DNA of 23,510 bases, taken from assembly GCF_000497445.1 (NCBI RefSeq), contig NZ_CM002285.1, positions 1,865,319-1,888,828 of the forward strand, read 5' to 3'. Made by a program: the position numbers and the translations under genes. A model generated the notes under the pieces. That model saw only the letters and a list, made by a program, of their open reading frames with translations, made no database searches and had not been told where the DNA came from. Below are positions 14,608 to 21,503 of this stretch, piece by piece; position 1 is the stretch's first letter, and every line of letters begins with the position of its first letter. This DNA comes from Streptomyces roseochromogenus subsp. oscitans DS 12.976 (GTDB lineage Bacteria > Actinomycetota > Actinomycetes > Streptomycetales > Streptomycetaceae).

Positions 14608-15948
14608 TTACTGGGGGCGGGCGAGCAGGGAGCCCTTGGGCTCGGTGAACTCGCCGCCGTCGACGATGCGTTCGCCGCGCAGCCAGGTGGACTTCACTAC
14701 GCCGTACAGGGTCTTGCCGGCGTACGCGGTGACCCGGTTGCGGTGCTGGAGGCCGGCCGGGTCGACGGTGAACGTCTCGTCGGGGGCGAGGACGGCGAAG
14801 TCGGCGTCGCGGCCCGGGGCGATGGCGCCCTTGGAGGCGTCCAGGCCCACGAGTGCGGCCGTCCGCGTGGACATCCAGCGCACGACGTCCTCCAGGCCGT
14901 ACCCACGCGCGCGTGCCTCGGTCCATACGGCGGAGAGGCTGAGCTGGAGACCGGAGATGCCGCCCCAGGCGGTGGCGAAGTCGGCGGTCTTCAGGTCGGC
15001 GGTGGAGGGCGAGTGGTCGGTGACGACACAGTCGATGGTGCCGTCGGCCAGCGCCTCCCAGAGCAGGTCCTGGTTGGCGGCCTCCCGGATGGGCGGGCAG
15101 CACTTGAACTCGCTGGCGCCGTCCGGGACTTCCTCGGCGGTGAGGACGAGGTAGTGCGGGCAGGTCTCCACGGTGACGCGGACGCCCTCGGCGCGGGCGG
15201 CGCGGATCAGCGGCAGCGCGTCACTGGAGGAGAGGTGCAGGACGTGCACGCGCGCGCCGATCCGCTTCGCCTGCGCGATGAGGTTCGCGATGGCCGCGTC
15301 CTCGGCGTCGCGCGGGCGGGAGGCAAGGTAGTCGGCGTACCTGGGGCCGCCGTGCTGCGGGGCGGCGGCCAGGTGGTGCGGGTCCTCGGCGTGCGCGATC
15401 AGCAGGCCGCCGAAGCCGGCGATCTCCGCCAGGGACTGGGCGAGCTGGTCCTGGTCGAGGTGCGGGAACTCGTCCACGCCGGACGGGGACAGGAACGCCT
15501 TGAAGCCGAAGACGCCGGCGTCGTGCAGCGGGCGCAGGTCCTTGACGTTGTCCGGCAGGGCGCCGCCCCAGAAGCCGACGTCGATGTGCGCCTTGTCGGC
15601 GGCGACCTGCTGCTTGATCCGCAGGTTCTCGACCGTGGTGGTCGGCGGGAGGGAGTTGAGCGGCATGTCGATCAGCGTGGTGATGCCGCCGGCCGCCGCC
15701 GCGCGGGTGGCGGTCCAGAAGCCCTCCCACTCGGTGCGGCCCGGGTCGTTGACGTGCACGTGGGTGTCGACGAGGCCGGGCAGCAGGACGTGGTCGCCGA
15801 AGTCCTCCAGCCGTGCGCCGGCCGGGATCTCCGTGTCGTACGACAGGACGGCCGTGATCTTCCCGGCGGACACGGCGACCGAGGCGGCCCGCGTCCCTTC
15901 CGGAGTGATGACGCGCGTCGTGCGCAGGACCAGTTCAGCGTCGGACAC
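14608..15948 (-). CDS. allB: Allantoinase
   Basis: This 446-residue cyclic amidohydrolase opens allantoin to allantoate. Metal ligands visible in order are His63 and His65 (DTHVHVN), Lys150, the carboxylated lysine (GFKAF), His186 (IAHAED), His238 (LHLSS) and Asp311 (TDHSP). Their spacing closely follows E. coli AllB (59, 61, 146, 186, 242, 315). The GTG at 15948 has AGAGGGG about eight bases upstream. It is the first gene of the leftward allantoin operon and diverges from the IclR regulator gene across a 274-base region rich in inverted repeats, where its regulation must lie. Confidence 0.96.
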   Translation of the reverse strand: MSDAELVLRTTRVITPEGTRAASVAVSAGKITAVLSYDTEIPAGARLEDFGDHVLLPGLVDTHVHVNDPGRTEWEGFWTATRAAAAGGITTLIDMPLNSLPPTTTVENLRIKQQVAADKAHIDVGFWGGALPDNVKDLRPLHDAGVFGFKAFLSPSGVDEFPHLDQDQLAQSLAEIAGFGGLLIAHAEDPHHLAAAPQHGGPRYADYLASRPRDAEDAAIANLIAQAKRIGARVHVLHLSSSDALPLIRAARAEGVRVTVETCPHYLVLTAEEVPDGASEFKCCPPIREAANQDLLWEALADGTIDCVVTDHSPSTADLKTADFATAWGGISGLQLSLSAVWTEARARGYGLEDVVRWMSTRTAALVGLDASKGAIAPGRDADFAVLAPDETFTVDPAGLQHRNRVTAYAGKTLYGVVKSTWLRGERIVDGGEFTEPKGSLLARPQ

Positions 15949-16012
15949 CCGAACCCCTCTCTGTACCGCCGTTTTACGCCCCAGAAACGGGATTTACACC
16001 CACGTAACGGAT

Positions 16013-16029
16013 TTCAACGTTCTGTTGAA
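16013..16029. promoter_or_regulatory. Inverted repeat in the allantoinase promoter region
   Basis: TTCAACGTTCTGTTGAA has perfect 6-bp arms and a 5-base centre. Its half-sites (TTCAAC) differ by one base from the TTCCAC half-site of the presumed AllR operators, but the spacing is two bases longer. It could be a variant AllR site for the leftward operon. Confidence 0.4.
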
Positions 16030-16099
16030 GGAGTCTTCACTCCCACTTCTCCGTCGTCAAGGGGCACACTGCTGGGCAGCGCGCACCCTGCACTCACTC

Positions 16100-16128
16100 T
16101 GGACGTTTCCACAAAGCGGAATTAGAAT
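16100..16128 (+). promoter_or_regulatory. Promoter of the IclR (allR) gene
   Basis: A -35 TGGACG (16100-16105) and a -10 TAGAAT (16123-16128, five of six consensus bases) are exactly 17 bases apart. The AllR-type dyad at 16107-16121 fills the spacer. The expected start point is near 16135, giving a leader of about 88 bases. Confidence 0.65.
16107..16121. promoter_or_regulatory. AllR operator candidate 1
   Basis: TTCCACAAAGCGGAA has a TTCC/GGAA dyad with an internal C/G pair. It matches the site before malate synthase (18164-18178) at 13 of 15 bases and, like it, lies in a promoter spacer. Binding here would give autoregulation. Confidence 0.7.
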
Positions 16129-16222
16129 TCCAGCAAGCAGAACGTAGCTACGTACAAGCAGGGAGTCAACCGACTGCCGGGTAGGCTTCTGCACTCCTGC
16201 CAGCCCCCGAAAGGAACGCGCC

Positions 16223-17017
16223 GTGCCGACGTCCAGCGCCAGCACCACCGACTCCGCCAAGCCCTCCGCCGGGGGCGGTGTCCAGTCCCTGGAGCGCGCC
16301 TTCGACCTGCTCGAACGGATGGCGGACGCGGGCGGCGAGGTCGGTCTGAGCGAGCTGTCCGCGACCAGCGGGCTGCCGCTGCCGACCATCCACCGGCTGA
16401 TGCGCACCCTGGTCGCCTGCGGCTACGTCCGCCAGCAGCCGAACCGGCGGTACGCGCTCGGCCCCCGGCTCATCCGGCTCGGCGAGTCGGCGTCCCGGCT
16501 GCTCGGCACGTGGGCGCGGCCGTATCTCGCCCGGCTGGTCGAGGAGACCGGCGAGACCGCGAACATGGCGCTGCTCGACGGCGACGAGATCGTGTACGTG
16601 GCGCAGGTGCCGTCGAAGCACTCGATGCGGATGTTCACCGAGGTGGGCCGGCGGGTGCTGCCGCACTCGACCGGAGTGGGCAAGGCGCTGCTGGCCGGGG
16701 TGCCCGACGACGACGTGCGGGCCCTGCTGGCGCGTACCGGGATGCCCGCGGCCACGGAGAAGACCATCACCACGCCCGAGGGGTTCCTGGCCGCGCTGGA
16801 GGATGTACGACGCACCGGGTACGCCGTCGACGACAACGAGCAGGAGATCGGCGTGCGGTGCCTCGCGGTGTCCGTGCCCGAGTCTCCGACGGCTGCGGCG
16901 ATTTCGATCTCCGGGCCCGCTGGACGGGTTACCGAAGCCGCGACCGACAAGATCGTGCCGGTACTGCAGCAGATCGCCCTTGAGCTGTCTCAGGCCTTGG
17001 CGAGTTCTGGCGCCTGA
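16223..17017 (+). CDS. allR: IclR-family repressor of allantoin catabolism (AllR type)
   Basis: This 264-residue regulator has an N-terminal winged helix at about 20-85 (VQSLERAFDLLERMADAGGE, then LSELSATSGLPLPTIHRLMRTL) and an IclR effector domain at about 95-260 with HSTGVGKALLA (148-158) and VDDNEQEIGVRCLAV (202-216). The GTG at 16223 has a strong AAAGGAA seven bases upstream. It diverges from allantoinase. In S. coelicolor the orthologue AllR is reported to repress allantoin genes and to be released by allantoate; assignment here rests on family, position and the shared operator. Its stop codon lies in a small hairpin shared with the convergent gene. Confidence 0.92.
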   Translation: MPTSSASTTDSAKPSAGGGVQSLERAFDLLERMADAGGEVGLSELSATSGLPLPTIHRLMRTLVACGYVRQQPNRRYALGPRLIRLGESASRLLGTWARPYLARLVEETGETANMALLDGDEIVYVAQVPSKHSMRMFTEVGRRVLPHSTGVGKALLAGVPDDDVRALLARTGMPAATEKTITTPEGFLAALEDVRRTGYAVDDNEQEIGVRCLAVSVPESPTAAAISISGPAGRVTEAATDKIVPVLQQIALELSQALASSGA

Positions 17018-17031
17018 AGGGGGTGCCCTTC
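17016..17031. terminator. Small hairpin between convergent genes
   Basis: Arms gaaggg (17016-17021) and cccttc (17026-17031) form a 6-bp stem with a 4-base loop. The left arm overlaps the allR stop codon, and the hairpin lies 15 bases beyond the stop of the convergent gene. It could end both transcripts. Confidence 0.4.
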
Positions 17032-17045
17032 TCGGGGAGCCGCAC

Positions 17046-17363
17046 TCAGCCCCGCTGTGTCGGTTCCCCGAAGAGGTTGACCGCTTCCCGGACCCCGCTC
17101 AGGCCCCTCGCCAAGGCGCTCACCGAACCGATCGCTCCCGCGATCAGTAACAGGGAGTTGCGCAAGCGCGGGATCTCCGGCGAGCCGCCGGAGGCCATCG
17201 CCGCGAGCGCGGCCAGTTCGTCCTCGGCGATGGCGCGGTCGGGGAACTCGGACGGGAGCGCGGCCAGTTCGCGGCGCAGCCGGGACACCGCGGTCCGCAG
17301 TTCCGCCACTCTCGGGTCCTCGTAGCTGCCGGTCACCGGTCTCTGCCCCAAGCTCCGCAACAC
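17046..17363 (-). CDS. Small DUF5955-like protein
   Basis: This 105-residue protein matches, from memory, an actinobacterial family of unknown function (DUF5955). An alpha-helical, heptad-like N-terminal half (RVAELRTAVSRLRRELAALP, about 18-37) is followed by a hydrophobic helix at about 70-87 (SLLLIAGAIGSVSALARG). The C-terminus, GVREAVNLFGEPTQRG, is polar. It may associate with the membrane or form helical bundles. The start is GTG at 17363 with a very strong purine-rich GGAGGG site. It lies on the strand opposite to its neighbours, between allR and the nucleotidyltransferase gene. No function can be assigned. Confidence 0.8.
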   Translation of the reverse strand: MLRSLGQRPVTGSYEDPRVAELRTAVSRLRRELAALPSEFPDRAIAEDELAALAAMASGGSPEIPRLRNSLLLIAGAIGSVSALARGLSGVREAVNLFGEPTQRG

Positions 17364-17494
17364 AGCCCTCCCCCCTCACACGCCGTCGTGCGCGGGCCAG
17401 TAAACGCCACCGCGTCCGGGAGCGCCACAGCGCAGACCGAAATTCAGCCCAAGGGAAACCGGCCGCCCCGGCCTTCGTCAGGTATGCAGGACTC
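17364..17494. other. Divergent spacer
   Basis: This 131-base gap lies between two divergent starts and must hold both promoters. I see no TTCCAC-type AllR dyad here and no clear -35/-10 pair. Confidence 0.35.
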
Positions 17495-18097
17495 ATGACG
17501 GAGAACCATCACGAGGAGGTCGCCGGGCTGCTGCTCGCCGCCGGCGGGGGCAGACGGCTCGGCGGGCGGCCCAAGGCGCTGCTGACGCACCGGGGGCGGC
17601 CGCTGGTCGAGCATGCGGTGGGGGTGCTGCGCGCGGCCGGATGCGCGCGGGTGCACGTCGTACTGGGCGCCCGGGCCGACGAGGTGCGGGCGCGGGCCGA
17701 TCTGAGCGGCTGTGCACTCGTGGACAACCCCGACTGGGCCGAGGGCATGGGTTCCTCGCTGCGGGCCGGACTTGCCTCGCTCGACGGCACGGGGGCGCGG
17801 GCCGCCCTGGTGAGCCTGGTCGACCAGCCGGGCATCGGGCCGGCGGCCGTGGCGCGGGTACTCGGCGCCTACGAGGACGAGAAATCGCTGGTCTCGGCCA
17901 CCTACGACGGCACGCGCGGGCATCCGGTGCTGTTCGGCGCGGCCCACTGGGCGGACATCGCGGCGACCGCCACCGGGGATCGTGGCGCTCGCGCCTATCT
18001 GACGGAGCACGCGGCTCGGATCCGGCTCGTGGAGTGCGCGGACGTGGCCGAACCGTACGACATCGACACCGAGGCCGACCTGCGCCACCTTGAGTGA
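17495..18097 (+). CDS. MobA/MocA-like nucleotidyltransferase
   Basis: This 200-residue protein has the MobA-like NTP-transferase fold: the nucleotide loop GLLLAAGGGRRLGGRPK (11-27, Lys27 in the signature), NPDWAEGMGSSLRAG (78-92), the metal-binding LVDQP (108-112) and RGHPVLF (141-147), ending with DIDTEAD (189-195). MocA/MobA enzymes attach CMP or GMP to molybdopterin. The GMGSS and RGHP motifs are those of MocA-type cytidylyltransferases that serve xanthine dehydrogenase, which would fit a purine-degradation cluster, though no dehydrogenase gene lies in the window. The ATG at 17495 has CAGGA about five bases upstream. A hairpin follows the stop. Confidence 0.85.
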   Translation: MTENHHEEVAGLLLAAGGGRRLGGRPKALLTHRGRPLVEHAVGVLRAAGCARVHVVLGARADEVRARADLSGCALVDNPDWAEGMGSSLRAGLASLDGTGARAALVSLVDQPGIGPAAVARVLGAYEDEKSLVSATYDGTRGHPVLFGAAHWADIAATATGDRGARAYLTEHAARIRLVECADVAEPYDIDTEADLRHLE

Positions 18098-18098
18098 A

Positions 18099-18123
18099 GA
18101 AGGTGGCACTGGGCGCCACCTTT
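18099..18123 (+). terminator. Terminator after the nucleotidyltransferase gene
   Basis: Arms aaggtggc (18100-18107) and gccacctt (18115-18122) pair perfectly with a 7-base loop, followed by TTTCC. It starts two bases after the stop codon and separates this gene from malate synthase. Confidence 0.7.
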
Positions 18124-18157
18124 CCTCGACTCAGAGAATCTCGACATCAACAAACCA

Positions 18158-18186
18158 TTGAAGTTCCACAATGAGGAAACTACTAT
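18158..18186 (+). promoter_or_regulatory. Promoter of malate synthase
   Basis: TTGAAG (18158-18163) and TACTAT (18181-18186) are exactly 17 bases apart. The expected start is near 18193, giving a leader of about 90 bases. The spacer is filled by an AllR-type dyad. Confidence 0.7.
18164..18178. promoter_or_regulatory. AllR operator candidate 2
   Basis: TTCCACAATGAGGAA is a dyad with six paired positions, matching the allR promoter site at 13 of 15 bases. It lies wholly between the -35 and -10 of the malate synthase promoter, where bound repressor would exclude RNA polymerase. Confidence 0.72.
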
Positions 18187-18236
18187 CCACTGTTCAGAAG
18201 CGCCTGCCCGCACAGTCGGCGCTGATTGCCCTATTC

Positions 18237-18258
18237 GTGCCACTAGGCACCCGGTGCC
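18237..18258 (+). promoter_or_regulatory. Leader hairpins before malate synthase
   Basis: GTGCC (18237-18241) can pair with GGCAC (18246-18250), or GGCACC (18246-18251) with GGTGCC (18253-18258); the two folds exclude each other. They lie just upstream of the AAGGAAG ribosome site. A switch role is speculative. Confidence 0.3.
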
Positions 18259-18281
18259 ACCGCTGAAGGAAGTGACAGCTC

Positions 18282-19907
18282 ATGTCCGCACCAGCGCCGT
18301 CCCCGCTGGCCATCGTCGACGCCGAGCCCCTGCCCCGGCAGGAAGAGGTCCTCACGGACGCGGCGCTCGCCTTCGTGGCGGAGCTGCACCGACGGTTCAC
18401 CCCGCGCCGTGACGAACTCCTCGCCCGCCGGGCCGAGCGCCGCGCCGAGATCGCCCGCACCTCCACGCTCGACTTCCTCCCCGAGACGGCCGCGATCCGC
18501 GCGGACGACTCCTGGAAGGTCGCCCCGGCCCCGGCCGCGCTGAACGACCGGCGGGTCGAGATCACCGGCCCCACCGACCGCAAGATGACCATCAACGCGC
18601 TCAATTCGGGCGCGAAGGTCTGGCTCGCCGACTTCGAAGACGCCTCCGCGCCGACCTGGGAGAACGTGATCCTCGGCCAGGTCAACCTGATCGACGCCTA
18701 CACCCGGAACATCGACTTCACCGACCCGGGTTCCGGGAAGTCGTATGCCCTGCGCCCGAACGGGGAGCTGGCGACCGTCGTCATGCGGCCGCGCGGCTGG
18801 CACCTGAACGAGCGGCACCTCGTCGACACCGACGGCACGCCCGTCCCCGGCGCCTTGGTCGACTTCGGCCTCTACTTCTTCCACAACGCCCAGCGGCTGC
18901 TGGACCTCGGCAAGGGCCCGTACTTCTACCTGCCGAAGACCGAGTCGCACCTCGAGGCGCGGCTGTGGAACGACGTGTTCGTGTTCGCGCAGGACTACGT
19001 CGGCATCCCGCAGGGCACCGTCCGCGCCACCGTCCTGATCGAGACGATCACGGCCGCGTACGAGATGGAGGAGATCCTCTACGAACTCCGCGACCACGCC
19101 GCAGGGTTGAACGCCGGGCGCTGGGACTACCTGTTCTCCATCGTGAAGAACTTCCGGGACGGCGGCGCCAGGTTCGTCCTGCCGGACCGCAACGCGGTCA
19201 CGATGACGGCCCCGTTCATGCGGGCGTACACCGAACTCCTCGTCCGCACCTGCCACAAGCGCGGCGCGCACGCCATCGGCGGCATGGCGGCCTTCATCCC
19301 GTCCCGCAAGGACGCCGAGGTCAACAAGGTGGCCTTCGAGAAGGTCCGCGCCGACAAGGACCGCGAGGCGAACGACGGCTTCGACGGCTCCTGGGTCGCC
19401 CACCCCGACCTCGTCCCGATCGCCATGGAGTCCTTCGACAAGGTCCTCGGCGACAAGCCGAACCAGAAGGACCGGCTGCGCGAGGACGTCCACGTCGAGG
19501 CGGCCGACCTCATCGCGATCGACTCGCTGGACGCGAAGCCGACGTACAACGGACTCGTCAACGCCGTCCAGGTCGGCATCCGGTATATCGAGGCCTGGCT
19601 GCGCGGGCTCGGCGCGGTCGCCATCTTCAACCTGATGGAGGACGCGGCCACCGCCGAGATCTCCCGCTCGCAGATCTGGCAGTGGATCAACGCGGGCGTC
19701 GAGTTCGAGAACGGCGACAAGGCCGCGCCCGAGCTGGCCCGCAAGGTCGCCGCCGAGGAACTGTCCAACATCCGCCAGGAGATCGGCGAGCAGGCCTTCG
19801 CGGCCGGCCACTGGCAGGAGGCCCACGATCTGCTGCTGCGGGTCTCCCTGGACGAGAACTACGCCGACTTCCTCACCCTGCCGGCGTACGAGCAGCTGAA
19901 GGGCTGA
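18282..19907 (+). CDS. aceB: Malate synthase A
   Basis: This 541-residue enzyme condenses glyoxylate with acetyl-CoA to malate. It has the full isoform A layout: [17 protein letters not shown] (112-128), the substrate motif VMRPRGWHL (167-175), VLIET (251-255), [10 protein letters not shown] (333-342) and [18 protein letters not shown] (451-468), whose Asp454 corresponds to the family's catalytic base. The ATG at 18282 has AAGGAAG about ten bases upstream. In this setting it removes glyoxylate coming from ureidoglycolate as well as from the glyoxylate shunt. Its promoter carries an AllR-type site. The stop lies three bases from the stop of the convergent SelW-like gene, and its terminator lies inside that gene. 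Confidence 0.97.
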   Translation: MSAPAPSPLAIVDAEPLPRQEEVLTDAALAFVAELHRRFTPRRDELLARRAERRAEIARTSTLDFLPETAAIRADDSWKVAPAPAALNDRRVEITGPTDRKMTINALNSGAKVWLADFEDASAPTWENVILGQVNLIDAYTRNIDFTDPGSGKSYALRPNGELATVVMRPRGWHLNERHLVDTDGTPVPGALVDFGLYFFHNAQRLLDLGKGPYFYLPKTESHLEARLWNDVFVFAQDYVGIPQGTVRATVLIETITAAYEMEEILYELRDHAAGLNAGRWDYLFSIVKNFRDGGARFVLPDRNAVTMTAPFMRAYTELLVRTCHKRGAHAIGGMAAFIPSRKDAEVNKVAFEKVRADKDREANDGFDGSWVAHPDLVPIAMESFDKVLGDKPNQKDRLREDVHVEAADLIAIDSLDAKPTYNGLVNAVQVGIRYIEAWLRGLGAVAIFNLMEDAATAEISRSQIWQWINAGVEFENGDKAAPELARKVAAEELSNIRQEIGEQAFAAGHWQEAHDLLLRVSLDENYADFLTLPAYEQLKG

Positions 19908-19910
19908 CGC

Positions 19911-20186
19911 CTACGCGGTCCTGTCCGAGTGGCCCAGGGGCTTTCCCGGGGCCACTCGGTCGCGTACGAGGCGCTTGACCGCCGTGGGCTCCGGGAAGCC
20001 CTGCTCGCGCCGGTCCCAGACGACCTCGTCGTTCACCCGGACGACGAAGACGCCTCCGGTGCCGGGCTTGAGTGACAGCTCGGTCAGCTCCGGCTCGAAG
20101 GTGGTGAGCAGTTCCTGCGCCAGCCAGGCGGCACGCGGCAGCCAGCGGCACTGTGTGCAGTACTCGATCTGTACGCGATGGCTCAT
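19911..20186 (-). CDS. Rdx/SelT-SelW-SelH family thioredoxin-like protein
   Basis: This 91-residue protein has the CxxC redox motif near its start (YCTQCRW, Cys10 and Cys13) and the family's fold: helix LPRAAWLAQELLTTF (16-30), then GGVFVVRVNDEVVWDRREQGFPEP (44-67). Bacterial members use two cysteines where the mammalian selenoproteins have selenocysteine; here no in-frame UGA is needed. The partner is unknown. The ATG at 20186 has GATGAGGA eight bases upstream, and this site overlaps the stop of the HipA-like gene ten bases away, so the two are co-expressed. The 3' coding end contains an 11-bp hairpin that also ends malate synthase mRNA. Confidence 0.9.
   Translation of the reverse strand: MSHRVQIEYCTQCRWLPRAAWLAQELLTTFEPELTELSLKPGTGGVFVVRVNDEVVWDRREQGFPEPTAVKRLVRDRVAPGKPLGHSDRTA
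19925..19959 (+). terminator. Malate synthase terminator inside the convergent gene
   Basis: Arms ccgagtggccc (19925-19935) and gggccactcgg (19949-19959) pair perfectly over 11 bp, with an extra inner GGG/CCC pairing. It begins 17 bases after the malate synthase stop but lies within the coding end of the SelW-like gene (codons for GKPLGHSDR). Confidence 0.65.
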
Positions 20187-20196
20187 CCGATGTTCC

Positions 20197-21111
20197 TCAT
20201 CCCAGGTGCACCGACCAATCCTGTTCCGCGCCCGGCCTCCCGTGCAGGTCGGGGACGCGCCTGAGCCAGTCCGGGCGGCCCGCCTGCGTCTTCTCCGCGC
20301 GGGCGGCCTCCTCGGCCGCGAGTTCCTCGCGACTCGGGAAGTCGCCGGGCAGCCACTCGGGCGAGAGCCGCACACGCGCGAGGAGGTAGTCGACGTAGGC
20401 GTCCCGGACGTCGTCCGGCGTCGCGAACCCGGCATCCTCGGCGAGCCACGCGTCCGGCACCTCCGCGACGATCCCGCGCAACAGGCCCTCGGTCACCCGG
20501 GGAGCCAGTACCGCGTCGGCGGCGCGGACGTCGGGGCCGTAGTGGCCGAGGGCGTGGTGGCGGAAGTCGTACTTCTTGCCCGGGGTCGTGGTGTCCCAGC
20601 GGTGGTGGAAGACGAGGGCGGCGCCGTGGTCGATGAGCCACAGGCGCGGCGGTACGGTGCCGAGCGTCGGCCAGACCATGAGGTTGGAGCTGTGCACCGT
20701 GCGGTCGACGTTGACGGTCAGCGCGTCCAGCCAGACGATCCGGCCGGCCTCCAGCGGGTCCACGGGGAAGCTCCTCGCGATCTCCGGAGTGAAGTCCCGG
20801 GCGCCCGGCAGATAGTCCATGCCGAGGTTCACTCCCGCGCTCGCGCCGTGCAGCTCCCGCACCTCCTGGTGCGGTTCGGCATCGGCGATGGCGGGGTCGA
20901 AGTGGACGAGGACCAGCTCGGGGAAGCGCAGGCCGAGCGCGCGGGCGAGTTCCCCGACGATCACCTCGGCGACCAGCGCCTTGTGCCCCTGCGCGGACCC
21001 GGTGAACTTCACCACGTACGTGCCGTCGTCGTCGGCCTCGACGACTCCGGGCACGGAGCCGCCGGACCGCAGCGGGGTCACGTATCTGACAGCAGTCACG
21101 TCGCGCAGCAC
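20197..21111 (-). CDS. HipA-like kinase domain protein
   Basis: This protein of about 304 residues resembles stand-alone HipA-like kinases of actinobacteria. Visible elements are an N-terminal lobe with GTYVVKFTG (30-38, candidate ATP-binding Lys35), the catalytic loop NVDRTVHSSNL (134-144, Asp136 and Asn143) and a metal-binding IDHGAAL (160-166, Asp161). It lacks the HipA N-terminal subdomain and an adjacent HipB antitoxin, so it is not a standard toxin. The start is uncertain: GTG at 21111 gives MLRDVTAVRYVTP, the usual beginning of the family as I recall, but has no close Shine-Dalgarno; the frame stays open upstream to 21318. It is co-transcribed with the SelW-like gene. Its substrate is unknown. 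Confidence 0.82.
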   Translation of the reverse strand: MLRDVTAVRYVTPLRSGGSVPGVVEADDDGTYVVKFTGSAQGHKALVAEVIVGELARALGLRFPELVLVHFDPAIADAEPHQEVRELHGASAGVNLGMDYLPGARDFTPEIARSFPVDPLEAGRIVWLDALTVNVDRTVHSSNLMVWPTLGTVPPRLWLIDHGAALVFHHRWDTTTPGKKYDFRHHALGHYGPDVRAADAVLAPRVTEGLLRGIVAEVPDAWLAEDAGFATPDDVRDAYVDYLLARVRLSPEWLPGDFPSREELAAEEAARAEKTQAGRPDWLRRVPDLHGRPGAEQDWSVHLG

Positions 21112-21165
21112 ATCGATCAGCGTATGCGCTCCGCTGGGAGAGCCGGATCGGTTGCGGCTTCCGGC

Positions 21166-21193
21166 GTGATATCCATCACAGCCATCTCTGCAA
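21166..21193 (-). promoter_or_regulatory. Candidate promoter of the HipA-like operon
   Basis: On the reverse strand TTGCAG (21193-21188) and TATCAC (21171-21166) are 16 bases apart. The predicted start near 21159 supports the GTG start at 21111 over the longer open frame. Confidence 0.45.
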
Positions 21194-21503
21194 CTAGGCG
21201 TGCCGGATAGTAGACGCGACTCCGGTGACATATGGGATTTGTCCGTCTTGCTGTGGACATGGGCGGCCCTTGCGGGCAGCCGCACGCCGCCCACTCGATA
21301 CCCTCGCGTATCCCTCACCCAGACACCTCTCCTGACGAGGCGTCAATCAAAAGCAAACATCGCGGACGCGAAGGCGGCATCTCGCGGCCCTCCTGGCAAG
21401 AGCCGGCCGAGTCTACGATGCGAGATAGTAGAACCTGCCTTTGCGCTCCATGTGAGGCCGTTCCGAAAATGAGCGCTCGGCGATCACCGAGTGAGGTTCA
21501 CGC
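21194..21503 (+). promoter_or_regulatory. Intergenic region upstream of the CAP-domain gene
   Basis: About 310 bases lie between the two divergent promoters. A possible -10 (TACGAT, 21414-21419) has no good -35. A small hairpin, ctcgg/ccgag (21476-21480 and 21487-21491), abuts the GTGAGG ribosome site. I looked for a c-di-AMP (ydaO) riboswitch, common before secreted cell-wall proteins in Streptomyces, and did not find its conserved core. Confidence 0.35.

Larger units (their letters stand above)
15949..16222. promoter_or_regulatory. Divergent control region of allantoinase and allR
   Basis: This region holds several inverted repeats: ccgttt/aaacgg (15969-15974 and 15985-15990), TTCAAC/GTTGAA (16013-16018 and 16024-16029), the AllR-type site 16107-16121, GGAATTAGAATTCC (16118-16131) and the perfect palindrome ACGTAGCTACGT (16142-16153). 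On the reverse strand TTGAAA (16017-16012 region) and TAAATC (near 15996) may form the allantoinase promoter, with a short 15-base spacer. Confidence 0.6.

Noticed and set aside
13441..16125. A very long rightward open frame of nearly 900 codons
   Set aside because: It runs antisense to allantoicase and allantoinase, which have clear catalytic motifs. Its translation is Gly/Ala/Val/Arg-rich low complexity, the usual antisense artefact of high-GC DNA.
18243..19826. A leftward open frame opposite malate synthase
   Set aside because: Antisense shadow: repeated Val, Asp, Glu and Gly residues, no motifs, and the opposite strand encodes a complete enzyme.
20197..21111. HipBA toxin-antitoxin module
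   Set aside because: No HipB-like helix-turn-helix gene is adjacent, and the protein lacks the HipA N-terminal subdomain.
21194..21503. A ydaO-type c-di-AMP riboswitch before the secreted CAP protein
   Set aside because: Expected from Streptomyces biology, but the conserved core sequences were not found in this leader.
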